From positions 28,406 to 92,405 of the forward strand of contig JAUYNR010000107.1 in NCBI GenBank assembly GCA_030698225.1: a stretch of 64,000 nucleotides of DNA, read 5' to 3'. The position numbers were made by a program, and so were the translations under genes. Shown one piece after another: positions 37,005 to 45,767 of this stretch; the first letter of the stretch is position 1; the number at the start of each line of letters is the position of its first letter. This DNA is from Oxalobacteraceae bacterium. Lineage in GTDB: Bacteria > Pseudomonadota > Gammaproteobacteria > Burkholderiales > Burkholderiaceae_D. The notes under the pieces were generated by a model, which saw only the letters and a program-made list of their open reading frames with translations, had not been told where the DNA came from and made no database searches.

Positions 37005-37040
37005 GCATTGTCCACGAAAGGCACGAAAAGCACGAAAACA
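37005..37040 (+). repeat. CACGAAA interspersed repeat, copy 4
   Basis: AAGCATTGTCCACGAAAGGC is followed by ACGAAAAGCACGAAAAC. It is inverted relative to copy 5 (37139-37157); the two flank the hairpin repeat at 37055-37110. Confidence 0.75.
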
Positions 37041-37054
37041 GCGAGCAATGCCTA

Positions 37055-37110
37055 AGTAGTGCAGGCCTCCGTGCCTGCAATCCCATGCAGGCACGGAGGC
37101 CTGCACTACT
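37055..37110. repeat. ~52-bp hairpin repeat, copy B
   Basis: AGTAGTGCAGGCCTCCGTGC begins a stem that pairs perfectly with GCACGGAGGCCTGCACTACT around a CTGCAATCCCATGCAG inner segment. It is almost identical to copy A. Confidence 0.9.
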
Positions 37111-37138
37111 GACAAATAGAATGATGTCATGTAGTTTT

Positions 37139-37157
37139 GTTCGTGTTTTTCGTGGAC
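37139..37157 (-). repeat. CACGAAA interspersed repeat, copy 5 (inverted, short)
   Basis: TTCGTGTTTTTCGTGGA on the plus strand is the inverse of the CACGAAA family core. It closes a symmetrical nest with copy 4 around hairpin copy B. Confidence 0.6.
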
Positions 37158-37184
37158 TAAATTTCTTATACGCAACATAAATAA

Positions 37185-37270
37185 ATAATACTGTAACCCG
37201 TATTATTTATATACGCATATAAAACCTGCGGCAAATTGCATGTTTTATCGCATACCCCGCTATTTTTTAG
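37185..37270 (+). repeat. GCGG/TACTCC A+T-rich element, copy c
   Basis: CGCA begins at 37214, GCGG at 37228 and TACCCC at 37253, with the family's 14- and 25-base spacings. It lies beyond the stop of the LysR gene and overlaps the end of a Usp remnant on the other strand. Confidence 0.6.
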
Positions 37271-37371
37271 CGCAGCAGCAATGCCGGAATAGCGGCCGAG
37301 CGCAGCAAGTCCGATGTCTTGCTGCCAAATAACAGACTGCGCAGCGGCGAATGGGCGTAGGCACCCATGCA
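37267..37371 (-). pseudogene. Universal stress protein, C-terminal fragment
   Basis: On the minus strand the last ~33 codons read MGAYAHSPLRSLLFGSKTSD then LLRSAAIPALLLR and a TAA. This matches the C-terminal ATP-binding segment of UspA-type proteins (G-x2-G-x9-G(S/T)). Upstream of MGAY the frame breaks: inserting one base would restore LVVMGAY. No N-terminal Usp domain follows, and the antiporter gene ends 22 bp away. It is therefore a remnant, not a gene. Confidence 0.55.
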
Positions 37372-37392
37372 ACAAGTGCAGTGGATCGAGTG

Positions 37393-38652
37393 CTACAGCA
37401 GCCTGAATGCCAGTGCCGCGACGATGGTCGGCGGTAGCGCGGCCAGCAGCAATCCCAGCGGATGCACCGCTTCATCGTCGAAGTGGCCGCGCAAGATCGC
37501 GATGCCGGCCGGATTGGGCGCGTTGGCGATGATGGTCAGGCCGCCGCCGGTGACTGCGCCGGCGACCAGCGCGTACTTGAAGCCATCGGACAGCCCTTCC
37601 ACCAGCGAGCCAAGATAGGTCAGCGCCGCATTGTCGGTAAAAGCCGTCAGGGCAATCGCACCGAAAAATACCGCGTCGCTGCTCATGCTCATCAGTACCG
37701 GTTGCAACCACCACTGCTGCTGTCCGCCCAATACCACCAGCCCCGCCAGGAAGAAAGCGACCAGCAGGCCCTCGCGCAGGATCAGGCGGTCCTGATGGCG
37801 CGCATAGGCGCTGGCCACGCCGAGGAAGAACAGAAACAAGCCCATGAACATTGCGGTGTGATGGGCGAACACCACTACGCCGGCCAGGAAAGCCAGGTGC
37901 ACCACGGTCAGTGCGAGCGGAACGGCGTCACCCTTGCCGTTGCCGGTTTCCAGCGACAGCCTGGACAGTTCCTTGCGAAACAGCAGCGTGACGCCCACCG
38001 CGTTCACGACCACCGCAATCGCGGCCTTCCAGCCGAACGTCGCCATCATGAATCCGATGTTCCAGTCCCATTTTGCTGCGACCATCAGCACCGGCGGTGC
38101 GGCGAACGGCGTCAGCGTGCCGCCGATCGAGATATTCACGAACAGCACGCCCAGCGTCGCATACTTCAAACGTGACGAAATGCCGCTGGCAAAGAAGCTG
38201 TCGGCCAGGATCAGCGCAGCCAGTGTCATGGCGGCAGGTTCGGTGATGAACGACCCCAGCATGGGCACCAGCGTCAAGACGGTTAAATAGAATCCCATGC
38301 TGCCCGGCAAGGGAATGGCCCGCGCCACCAGGCGCACGCCGGCCATGGCGGTTTGCAGGACCGGGCGGGTGCCCGCGATCACCATGATGGCGAAGACGAA
38401 CATCGGCTCGGTGAAGTTGCGCGAGTCGATGTAGCGCGTTGCCACCGCTACGCCATCGGTGGCCGACATCAGCAAAACCAAAACCAGGGCCCAGAAGCCA
38501 AACACCACCTCGACTTCACCCAGCAAGTGCCACAATCCGGCATGGACCGGACGGGTATGCGCCAAATGCTCGAAAAATTTGGTGGAGAAAGTGTGCAGGA
38601 TGGCAACGGCAAACAGCGCCGCGCCGATCAGTTCAATGGTGCTTGGTGTCAC
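37393..38652 (-). CDS. Putative Na+/H+ antiporter (PF07399-type)
   Basis: This 419-residue membrane protein has about 11-12 helices. It resembles the putative Na+/H+ antiporter family (PF07399) related to the ion transporter superfamily. Visible features are an N-terminal helix (ELIGAALFAVAILHTFSTKF), a conserved LGSFITEPAAMTLAALIL with Thr-Glu-Pro, a repeated NISIGGTLTPFAAPPVLMVA, and a C-terminal half with FTDNAALTYLGS. TEPAAM and TDNAAL are probably the two pseudo-symmetric re-entrant motifs. The transported ion has not been proven for the family. It ends next to the Usp remnant. Confidence 0.82.
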   Translation of the reverse strand: MTPSTIELIGAALFAVAILHTFSTKFFEHLAHTRPVHAGLWHLLGEVEVVFGFWALVLVLLMSATDGVAVATRYIDSRNFTEPMFVFAIMVIAGTRPVLQTAMAGVRLVARAIPLPGSMGFYLTVLTLVPMLGSFITEPAAMTLAALILADSFFASGISSRLKYATLGVLFVNISIGGTLTPFAAPPVLMVAAKWDWNIGFMMATFGWKAAIAVVVNAVGVTLLFRKELSRLSLETGNGKGDAVPLALTVVHLAFLAGVVVFAHHTAMFMGLFLFFLGVASAYARHQDRLILREGLLVAFFLAGLVVLGGQQQWWLQPVLMSMSSDAVFFGAIALTAFTDNAALTYLGSLVEGLSDGFKYALVAGAVTGGGLTIIANAPNPAGIAILRGHFDDEAVHPLGLLLAALPPTIVAALAFRLL

Positions 38653-39214
38653 ACAGGTCTCCTTGGAAGGTCGGATTGAGGCATGGCTTTGCCGTCAGAG
38701 CAGGCTGGCATTTTACATTGATTGATAGTTTGACCAGGGATCAGGATATTCCCTCAAGGCAATAAACTGGACGGTCGGCAGCCTCGACCAGAGCCTGCAA
38801 CGGCAACCGGATATCCAGGAGTACCGACTTTTCCCGTGAGAATTCGCCTTTCAAGCTAAGGCTCGGAAGCAAGAAATAGTGTCCTGCTGGCAATCCGTAA
38901 GCCAGCCAGCATAGCCCGGTTGCAATTTTTTTGTAAGCAACTTGTTACAACTTCGGGCTCTTCCATACTTCCGCATAAAACTTATACTCCTACAGTGTGT
39001 AACTATTTGCGCATATAAATATTTCTATACTCCTGATTATTTATGCTTTTTACAGAGCATCAGTCAAGCGCGACTGTCGCCTGAAGCAACGCAATTAATA
39101 GTTCAAATCAAAATTTATTTATTTTCCCGGGAGTAATTCAAGAATTTCGCTGTCACAGCTTGCACAGATGCAACAGGCAAACTCCGACATGCAAAAAAAA
39201 CACAACAACACCAA
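38653..39214. other. 562-bp region upstream of the diguanylate cyclase gene
   Basis: No supported gene. A 57-codon minus-strand open frame (about 38747-38925) has no ATG. The A+T-rich part holds two TACTCC motifs at 38985 and 39028 with upstream CGCA, fragments of the GCGG/TACTCC repeat family. Confidence 0.5.
38960..39045 (+). repeat. GCGG/TACTCC A+T-rich element, copy d (degenerate)
   Basis: CCGCATAAAACTTATACTCC ends at 38990, and a second unit GCGCATATAAA with TATACTCC ends at 39033. The full CGCA-N10-GCGG-N21-TACTCC arrangement is not preserved, so these look like truncated copies. Confidence 0.4.
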
Positions 39215-40966
39215 ATGATGAATTTCACCCAATTCAAGGCAGAAGGCACGATAATCGCACCGATCCTGCTGCTGGCCGGCGTCGTCGTTACTGTTTGCCT
39301 GGCCTTGCGCACCAGGCAACTGCCGCTGTTTCCGGGGCGAGGTTATTTTTTCGGGATGTTGCTGGCCGCTGCCTGGTGGGCCACCGCAGCAGCGCTCGAA
39401 AGTTTCGCCGTGCTGCCGTCGCAAAAAATATTGTGGACCGAACTGGCCTGGCCTGGCATCGTCGCCGCCCCGACCTTCTGGGCACTATTTATCCTGACTT
39501 ATGTCAATGGCAATATCAAGCCGTTGCACACCAAGTGGCGACTGATGCTGCTGACAATGCCGCTGGCGACCGGCATCCTCGCGCTTACCAATGAATCGCA
39601 TCATCTGGTGTATGCGCAAACTACCGCGCAAATCACCCTGACCGGTTTGCAGATGCTGTACGTTCACGGCCCGTGGTTCTATCTCACCACCGTCTATTTG
39701 TACGTGTTCATGCTGCTCAGCATGATTGCAGTCTTCAATGCGCTGCCGCACGCAAGCCCGGTGTATCGCCGCCATTACCTCGGCTTTGTGCTGGCCATGA
39801 TATTTCCATGGGCAGCGAATATTGGCTACGTCACCGAAACCGTGGGATTTTTTGGCTTCGATCCGACCCCGTTCAGCTTCTTCTTAATGACGCTGGTTTT
39901 TTATTGGCTGATCAGCCGCAATCAGCTGTTTGATTTGCTGCCGGTTGCGCACACTGTGTTGCTCGATGCGGTGCCCGATGTGGTGCTGGTGCTGGATCCG
40001 GAGCTCCGCATCGTGGAATGCAACAGTGCTGCAGCCAGTTTGCCGGGCATGCCGGAATTGTCCGTCGGCAGCCATTTGCAGCAGTATCCAATGCTCAACG
40101 ATGTGCTGCAGCCGCTGCTGACGCAAGGTGGAAAGGACCGCTTTGATATCGTTCTGGGTCAGCCGGAGCGCCATTTCGAGCTAAAAAAAGTGCTGCTGTC
40201 GTATCGGCGCAAGAAGGTCGGCCTGCTATTGATGTTGCGCGATATTACGCATCGCAAATTGGGTGAAATCAAGCTGCACGATGCGATGGCCGAACTCGAG
40301 GCCCAGCTCGAAACCAATCTGCAACTCCAGCAGCAGTTGCATGAAGACGCGATTCGCGATGTCTTGACCGGCCTGCACAACCGGCGTTTTTTGGACGAAG
40401 TGAAATCCGGACTGGAAGCCGAATTCGTGCGCAGCAAGGAACCGCTGGCGGCAGTCATGATCGACATCGATCACTTCAAGCGCTTTAACGACACCTACGG
40501 CCACTCTGCCGGCGACCAGGTGTTGCGCATCATGGCCGAGTTCTTGCAAAACAGCATACGGCAAAGCGATTATGTATTTCGCATGGGCGGGGAGGAATTC
40601 CTGGTTTTGCTGCCCAATACCAGCCGCGAACAGGCGCTCATTCGCGCCAGCACCTGGTGCGCCAAATTCGCCGCCATCAAAATTTCACTGGAACAGGAGG
40701 CTGTTTGCGCAACGTTTTCCGCCGGTATCGCGATCTATCCGGTGGATGCCGACAGCATCGACATGCTGCTGGACCTGGCCGACAAAGCCCTCTACAAGGC
40801 CAAAGCGAACGGCCGCAACCGGGTCGAATGCGATCAGGTGGCGCCGGATGATGACCATGCCGGTCTGGTGCAACATTGCTCCGTTTCACCATTCATCGCG
40901 AACCCGAAGGCGAAGCGCAAACAGAATGCAGGTACGGCAAGCGAAGCCGACAAAGCGCACGCTTGA
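39215..40966 (+). CDS. 7TM-PAS-GGDEF diguanylate cyclase
   Basis: This 583-residue inner-membrane enzyme makes cyclic di-GMP. The N-terminal ~225 residues form seven hydrophobic helices of the histidine-kinase N-terminal 7TM type. A PAS-like segment follows (AHTVLLDAVPDVVLVLDPEL), then a coiled coil with QLQQQLHEDAIRDVLTGLHN, and the GGDEF domain. The active-site loop is RMGGEEF, an active variant. An RQSD inhibitory I-site lies five residues before it, so product feedback inhibition is likely. No EAL domain is present. The 39-residue tail is low complexity. It is convergent with moaE, which ends 14 bp away. Confidence 0.92.
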   Translation: MMNFTQFKAEGTIIAPILLLAGVVVTVCLALRTRQLPLFPGRGYFFGMLLAAAWWATAAALESFAVLPSQKILWTELAWPGIVAAPTFWALFILTYVNGNIKPLHTKWRLMLLTMPLATGILALTNESHHLVYAQTTAQITLTGLQMLYVHGPWFYLTTVYLYVFMLLSMIAVFNALPHASPVYRRHYLGFVLAMIFPWAANIGYVTETVGFFGFDPTPFSFFLMTLVFYWLISRNQLFDLLPVAHTVLLDAVPDVVLVLDPELRIVECNSAAASLPGMPELSVGSHLQQYPMLNDVLQPLLTQGGKDRFDIVLGQPERHFELKKVLLSYRRKKVGLLLMLRDITHRKLGEIKLHDAMAELEAQLETNLQLQQQLHEDAIRDVLTGLHNRRFLDEVKSGLEAEFVRSKEPLAAVMIDIDHFKRFNDTYGHSAGDQVLRIMAEFLQNSIRQSDYVFRMGGEEFLVLLPNTSREQALIRASTWCAKFAAIKISLEQEAVCATFSAGIAIYPVDADSIDMLLDLADKALYKAKANGRNRVECDQVAPDDDHAGLVQHCSVSPFIANPKAKRKQNAGTASEADKAHA

Positions 40967-40979
40967 TTGTGAAATGTAA

Positions 40980-41468
40980 TTACAACTCCGGCCCGCCGCG
41001 CGCGCTATTGCCGGACGCTATGCCCCACTTGGCCAGCGCGTGATCGTCCGATTCGCGCGCATCCACCCAGCGTGCGCCGTCTGGCGTCTGTTCCTTCTTC
41101 CAGAACGGCGCTGCGGTTTTTAGGTAATCCATGATGAATTCGCAGGCGGCGAACGCTTCGCCGCGATGCCCCGAAGTAATTGCCACTAGCACGATCTGGT
41201 CCAGCGGCATCAAGGGTCCGACCCGGTGAATCACCAGCGCATCGAAAAACTCCCAGCGCGTGCGCGCCTGCTGCACGATATCTTCCAGCGCCTTTTCGGT
41301 CATGCCGGGATAATGCTCCAGCTCCATCGAGGCAATATCGGCGCCGTCATTGAGATCGCGCACGGTGCCGACAAAGGCGACCACCGCGCCCACCTTCGGA
41401 TTGGCAACGCGCAGTTGGCTGACTTCTGTCGTCAGGTCGAAATCTTCGGTTTGTATGCGCACAGGCAT
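40980..41468 (-). CDS. moaE: Molybdopterin synthase catalytic subunit MoaE
   Basis: This 162-residue subunit, with the thiocarboxylated MoaD, inserts two sulfurs into precursor Z to make molybdopterin. Visible are VGAVVAFVGTVRD, LELEHYPGMTEKALE-like MELEHYPGMTEKAL, VIHRVGPLMPLDQIVLVAIT, SGHRGEAFAACEFIMDYLK, and WKKEQTPDGARWVDARE with the catalytic Lys. The ATG at 41468 (MPVRIQTEDF) is preferred over 41507. In related genomes moaE usually directly follows moaD; here about 4 kb of other genes lie between them. Confidence 0.93.
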   Translation of the reverse strand: MPVRIQTEDFDLTTEVSQLRVANPKVGAVVAFVGTVRDLNDGADIASMELEHYPGMTEKALEDIVQQARTRWEFFDALVIHRVGPLMPLDQIVLVAITSGHRGEAFAACEFIMDYLKTAAPFWKKEQTPDGARWVDARESDDHALAKWGIASGNSARGGPEL

Positions 41469-41591
41469 GATTGCGTTGCTCACTTTCTGGCTTGCTGTCG
41501 GTTGCATATTTTAGCCTGCACCAGGCTTACAATGAAGTCGGCCGGTCATTGAAGATAGCAAAAGGTGCAGCAGAGGTGCAACAACCACGTC

Positions 41592-41966
41592 ATGAAAACA
41601 AATTTATTGACCAGGATCGTCTTGAATATCGTCGGCAGCATAGCGGTGCTGCTTGCGATTCTGGGCGTATTTTTGCCGCTACTGCCCACCACGCCATTCC
41701 TGCTGCTGGCTTCAGCCTGCTATTTCAAGAGTTCGCCACGGATGTACCGCTGGCTGGTGAGCAACCGGATACTGGGGAACTATATACGCAATTTCCAGAG
41801 CGGCCGGGGCATCCCGCTGCGAGGCAAAATCGTGACCCTGTTGCTGCTCTGGGCTTCGCTGTCGTTGTCGATCTACAGCATCGATGCATTGGTCGTGCAG
41901 CTGATCCTGACTGCAATCGGGATCGCGGTCAGCATCCTCATCCTGCGCATGAAAACGCTGAAGTAG
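41592..41966 (+). CDS. DUF454 (YbaN-like) inner membrane protein
   Basis: This small 124-residue protein has an N-terminal pair of hydrophobic helices (NIVGSIAVLLAILGVFLPLL) with the family motif PTTPFLLLASACYFKSSPR. A polar middle (WLVSNRILGNYIRNF, then GRGIPLRGK) and two C-terminal helices follow. The DUF454/YbaN family has no established biochemical role. The ATG at 41592 is used; nine upstream codons belong to no family member. It is the only plus-strand gene in the 41-48 kb block. Confidence 0.88.
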   Translation: MKTNLLTRIVLNIVGSIAVLLAILGVFLPLLPTTPFLLLASACYFKSSPRMYRWLVSNRILGNYIRNFQSGRGIPLRGKIVTLLLLWASLSLSIYSIDALVVQLILTAIGIAVSILILRMKTLK

Positions 41967-41990
41967 ATAAAAAATACTGCTGACCCGAAA

Positions 41991-42581
41991 TCAGCTGACG
42001 CCCAGCATGCTTTGCTTGAGGGAACTGTCGGCCGGCTTGTCGCCCAGCCAGATTTTCAGATAGGCATTGTAAAAATCAATGCCCGGCAAAACTTCACCCA
42101 CCGGTTTGCCATTGACCTGAATCAGCATGCCGGAGCCAGGCACCCAGTCGCTGGTAATCGTGTCGCCTTTCTTCAGCGAGGGGATGGAAGCGAAAATTTC
42201 GCCCATCTTGACCGTCTGGTTGATGATTTTCGATTTCTCGGCCTTGTCCGAATTGGCATTCAGGCCGGTCATGAAGCTCTGACCGAAATCTTCGCTGCTG
42301 ATTTCGCGCAGCATCACCAGCGTCAGCCGGCGCGGACCGGCAAGGTCCAGGACCTCGGGCACTGTGGTCTTCTTCGCTGGCAGATACAAGCCCGCCACAT
42401 ATACCTTGAAGATGGCCTTGACGCGGATCCCGGCGCCGTTGAGCTTGAGTTCCTGGTTGGCCACGCGAGCGGTTTCATCCAGTTTCACTCCGGCGATTTC
42501 GATTGCCGATGCGCTCTGGCTGAAGCCGATGACGAGACAGCCCAAGGTCAGCAGCCGTTTGATATGCAAGTTTTTAATCAT
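41991..42581 (-). CDS. Chalcone-isomerase-like secreted protein
   Basis: This 196-residue periplasmic protein has a signal peptide ending QSASA near residue 26. The chalcone_isomerase-like fold follows: VKLDETARVANQELKLNGAG, RVKAIFKVYVAGLYLPAKKT, RRLTLVMLREISSEDFGQSF, and a C-terminal helix with FYNAYLKIWLGDKPADSSLK. Family members in bacteria bind fatty-acid-like ligands; isomerase activity is not established. The ATG at 42581 has GGAGACATC before it. It sits 87 bp downstream of the chemoreceptor gene, in the same direction. Confidence 0.85.
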   Translation of the reverse strand: MIKNLHIKRLLTLGCLVIGFSQSASAIEIAGVKLDETARVANQELKLNGAGIRVKAIFKVYVAGLYLPAKKTTVPEVLDLAGPRRLTLVMLREISSEDFGQSFMTGLNANSDKAEKSKIINQTVKMGEIFASIPSLKKGDTITSDWVPGSGMLIQVNGKPVGEVLPGIDFYNAYLKIWLGDKPADSSLKQSMLGVS

Positions 42582-42668
42582 GATGTCTCCAAAATAACAC
42601 TCGGGGTTGACTCGAAGGGACATCCGGCGTCTTCTTCGAAACTTCAAAAAATGAATGCTTGCCGGCAA

Positions 42669-44312
42669 TTATTCGGCTGCAATGCGTGTCGCTGCAATCC
42701 GCGCCCCGGGCGCCGCGAGTTTTCGCCGCGGCGGCGTCAGGGCGCGCGCAGCAACAGTGGCAATGGCCGGATCGAGCTTGAAAACACTCACCACCCGGGC
42801 CAGATTGACGGCCTGATTCTGCATCGATTCGGCTGAGGCGGCTGCCTGTTCCACCAGCGCCGCATTCTGTTGCGTTACCTGGTCCATCTGGCTGATGGCG
42901 CGGTTGACCTGCTCGATGCCGGCACTCTGCTCCTGGCTGGCGGCGGTGATCTGCGCCATGATGTCGGTCACCCGCGCAACACTTGCCACCACTTCGTCCA
43001 TCGTGATGCCGGCCTGGCGCACCAGTTTGCTGCCGGCTTCGACTTTATCTACCGAGTCGCCGATCAGCGATTTGATTTCCTTGGCAGCCGCCGCCGAGCG
43101 TTGTGCCAGATTCCTGACTTCGGACGCCACCACCGCAAAGCCGCGCCCCTGCTCGCCGGCACGCGCCGCTTCCACTGCGGCGTTCAATGCCAGGATGTTG
43201 GTTTGAAATGCGATGCCGTCGATGACGCCGATGATGTCGACAATTTTCCGCGACGAGTCGTTGATCGAACGCATGGTGCCTATCACTTGCGCCACCACCG
43301 CCCCGCCCTTGGCCGCGACATCCGACGCGCAGGCCGCCAGTTGATTGGCCTGCTGCGCGTTGTCGGCATTTTCGCGCACGGTGCTGGTCAATGCGAACAT
43401 CGAGGCCGCGGTCTGTTGCAGCGCGCTGGCCTGCTGTTCGGTGCGCGATGACAGATCCTGATTGCCGGCGGCAATCTGGCTCGATACCGACGCGATGGTC
43501 TCGGTGCCTGAGCGTACTTCCCCGACAATTTTCGACAAGCTTTCGTTCATATGCCTGAGCGCGTGCATCAGCATGCCGGTTTCGTCGAAGGTCTTGACCG
43601 TAATGGTGCTGGTCAGGTCGCCATCGGCCACGTTCTTGGCGACATCGACAGCTTCATTGAGCGGCCTGGTAATGCTGCGCGATACGAAAAAGCCGACCAG
43701 CACGCTCAAGCTGGCGGCGATGGCCGCCAGCAGCAGGAGCAGCAGCGCGGTGCGGTTGGCCGCCAGCGTGGACTGGGCGCCGGACTGCTCCATCTGGCTG
43801 TTCTGATAGGAGATGAAGTTGTCGAGCTGGGCAAAATACTTGGTTTGCAGCGGCCGCAGCGAGAACAGCAGCTTCAGCATCGCTTCGTCTTTTGCATCCT
43901 GCTTGATCAGGGCCACGAAACTGCTCTGCATCGGCAAGAATTTATTCCGTAATCCAGTGATCGCGGTGAGTTGATCGCGGCCCTGCGCATCGGCAATGAT
44001 CTGGCCCAGGGTGGCGATGGCCGCATTGGAGCTTGTATTCTTGTCTTCGATGTTGGTCAGCTCTTTTTTGATTTGCCCCGGGTCGGTCATGATCAGGACA
44101 TTGAGCATATTGCGCGTGACTTCGTTCAGGTCGGCCTTGATGCTGTTGGCAATCACCGTCTTCGGATAGCGGTCCTTGACCAGCAGGTTGATCTCGCTAT
44201 TGAGGCTGGCGATGCGCACATAGGCCAGGCTGGCCAGCATGATCAATAACGCAATCACGACCCCGAAACCGAGAGCAAGCCGTTGCCCGATACGCAATTT
44301 TTTAATAGTCAT
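42669..44312 (-). CDS. Methyl-accepting chemotaxis protein
   Basis: This 547-residue chemoreceptor has a transmembrane helix near residues 9-31 and a periplasmic 4-helix-bundle-like sensor to about 190. A second helix ([20 protein letters not shown]) and HAMP follow, then the signalling domain with two adaptation regions. The conserved tip is intact: [20 protein letters not shown] then [13 protein letters not shown]. The tail ([15 protein letters not shown]) is basic with no CheR-tethering pentapeptide. Ligand is unknown. It lies between the Stealth gene and the chalcone-isomerase-like gene. Confidence 0.92.
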   Translation of the reverse strand: MTIKKLRIGQRLALGFGVVIALLIMLASLAYVRIASLNSEINLLVKDRYPKTVIANSIKADLNEVTRNMLNVLIMTDPGQIKKELTNIEDKNTSSNAAIATLGQIIADAQGRDQLTAITGLRNKFLPMQSSFVALIKQDAKDEAMLKLLFSLRPLQTKYFAQLDNFISYQNSQMEQSGAQSTLAANRTALLLLLLAAIAASLSVLVGFFVSRSITRPLNEAVDVAKNVADGDLTSTITVKTFDETGMLMHALRHMNESLSKIVGEVRSGTETIASVSSQIAAGNQDLSSRTEQQASALQQTAASMFALTSTVRENADNAQQANQLAACASDVAAKGGAVVAQVIGTMRSINDSSRKIVDIIGVIDGIAFQTNILALNAAVEAARAGEQGRGFAVVASEVRNLAQRSAAAAKEIKSLIGDSVDKVEAGSKLVRQAGITMDEVVASVARVTDIMAQITAASQEQSAGIEQVNRAISQMDQVTQQNAALVEQAAASAESMQNQAVNLARVVSVFKLDPAIATVAARALTPPRRKLAAPGARIAATRIAAE

Positions 44313-44492
44313 TGTGCAAGCCTTTGTCCCCAGGCGATTTACTCGATACACGAAAAATGTATCTGTAAAGGAATTATTTGACCGACACTATAACAATGGA
44401 AAAACCATATGCGAGCGCGTTTAGTAGTGCGATCACTCTAAAAACGCACTATCGTTCTTTTTTAAATCGGGGCGGGAATCCGCGCAGGCGGA

Positions 44493-45497
44493 TTAATCGA
44501 TGCGCTCGAACGAGGACGGATTGGGCAGCAGCGCGCCCAGAGTCCGGGCGATGTTCTGCAATTGCGGGGCATCGTCAACCGCGTCGTCGCTGGTGTCGTT
44601 GATGCAGAAAAACGGAATCCGGCCGAATCCGGCCATCAAATCCTGAAACTGCCGCTCGGCGTCCGGCGCGCCGCTGCTGATGTATACCGACTCTTGCGCC
44701 TGTACTGCGGCCAGGCCGGTATGCAGCATCCAGCGCGGCACCAGATCCGGCACGATCGGCGGCACCTGCCACGACCGAAAAACCGTGGTGCGCACCTGCT
44801 GAAACAATTCCGGCGCAACCTGCTCCAACTCATGCAGCACGCTCTTGAACATCGGTCGCGGCGCATGCGCAAAAATGCGCGGCGCATGGCGGTATTGCGG
44901 ATAGCGCCGCGACAGCCAGTGCTTGGACAGCACCGACGCATTCACCAGCGCGGTTTCAAGTGGTTGCAGCGCATCGTAATCCGGCACCGGAGCGGTTTCG
45001 GTAAACAGCGCCACGCCATCGGCGCCAAACCACTGCGCCGGATCCACCCTGGCACCGAAGAACACGTCGTCGTTGAGGTAAATGAAGCGCTCGGCCAGGC
45101 CCGGGATATGGTGCAGATACGATTCGATATGGCCGGAATCGAACACCGGCAGCGCCGCCGCCGGCATCAAGACGCGATGGTCGATCAGCGTCAGGCTGTC
45201 GCCCGGAACCAGCCAGTGCGGCACCTGCGCGTCGGTGACCAGGTAAATATGGCCGTGATTCGGGTAAAACTTTTCCAGCGCGCGCAGGTTGAAGCGCAAC
45301 TCGCCATTGTCGCGATAGCGTCCTGCCACATTGCCGTAGCGCGCCAGATCATCGGTCTGTTGCACCTCCCAATCCAGCAGCGCTTGCTGGCGCTTGTGGC
45401 GCCAGACCGGATCGGCGCCGTCGACCCACAGGTAGACGATGTCGATCCGCTCTGCGCTGCAGTGCAAATTGTTTATCTGATCCGCACTGTCGAGCAC
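44493..45497 (-). CDS. Stealth family sugar-phosphotransferase-like protein
   Basis: This 334-residue protein has the conserved regions of the Stealth family, relatives of GlcNAc-1-phosphotransferase and of capsule phosphotransferases that move sugar-phosphates onto glycans. CR1 is IDIVYLWVDGADPVW. CR2 runs RYRDNGELRFNLRALEKFYP, HIYLVTDAQVPHWL, YLHHIPGLAERFIYLNDDVF, and CR3 is near HAPRPMFKSVLHELEQVAPE. A CR4-like FFCINDTSDD is close to the C-terminus. The start is a GTG at 45497, 12 bases after the moaD stop, with a weak ribosome binding site. Its position in the moeA-moaD operon gives no hint of its substrate. Surface-glycan phosphorylation is inference. Confidence 0.85.
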   Translation of the reverse strand: MLDSADQINNLHCSAERIDIVYLWVDGADPVWRHKRQQALLDWEVQQTDDLARYGNVAGRYRDNGELRFNLRALEKFYPNHGHIYLVTDAQVPHWLVPGDSLTLIDHRVLMPAAALPVFDSGHIESYLHHIPGLAERFIYLNDDVFFGARVDPAQWFGADGVALFTETAPVPDYDALQPLETALVNASVLSKHWLSRRYPQYRHAPRIFAHAPRPMFKSVLHELEQVAPELFQQVRTTVFRSWQVPPIVPDLVPRWMLHTGLAAVQAQESVYISSGAPDAERQFQDLMAGFGRIPFFCINDTSDDAVDDAPQLQNIARTLGALLPNPSSFERID

Positions 45498-45509
45498 AGT
45501 CGCCGCCGC

Positions 45510-45767
45510 TCAGCCGCCGGTCACCGGCGGAAAAAACGCTACCTCGCAGCCTTCGCTGAGCAGCGTGTCCGGTTCGGCCATCACCTGATTGAACGCCATC
45601 CGCAGGGTGCGGCTTTCCGCCAGGCATTCGGCCCATGCGCCGCCGCGGGTGATCAGGAAATGGCGGACGTCGCCGACGGTGCGCACCTGTTCCGGCAAGG
45701 TGACGGATTCCTGGCTGGTGCCGAGGGTTTCGCGGATGCTGGCGAAGAAGCGGAGCTGGATGTTCAT
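45510..45767 (-). CDS. moaD: Molybdopterin synthase sulfur carrier MoaD
   Basis: This 85-residue ubiquitin-like protein ends in the required Gly-Gly (FFPPVTGG), the site of adenylation by MoeB-type enzymes and thiocarboxylation. The N-terminus is MNIQLRFFASIRETLGTSQE. It shares its start base with the moeA stop (overlap at 45767), so the genes are coupled. It supplies sulfur to the MoaE subunit encoded at 40980-41468. Confidence 0.92.
   Translation of the reverse strand: MNIQLRFFASIRETLGTSQESVTLPEQVRTVGDVRHFLITRGGAWAECLAESRTLRMAFNQVMAEPDTLLSEGCEVAFFPPVTGG

Noticed and set aside
37393..38652. Assignment as arsenite exporter ArsB
   Set aside because: The general fold class fits, but the TEPAAM and TDNAAL segments agree better with the PF07399-type putative Na+/H+ antiporters and no ars gene is near.
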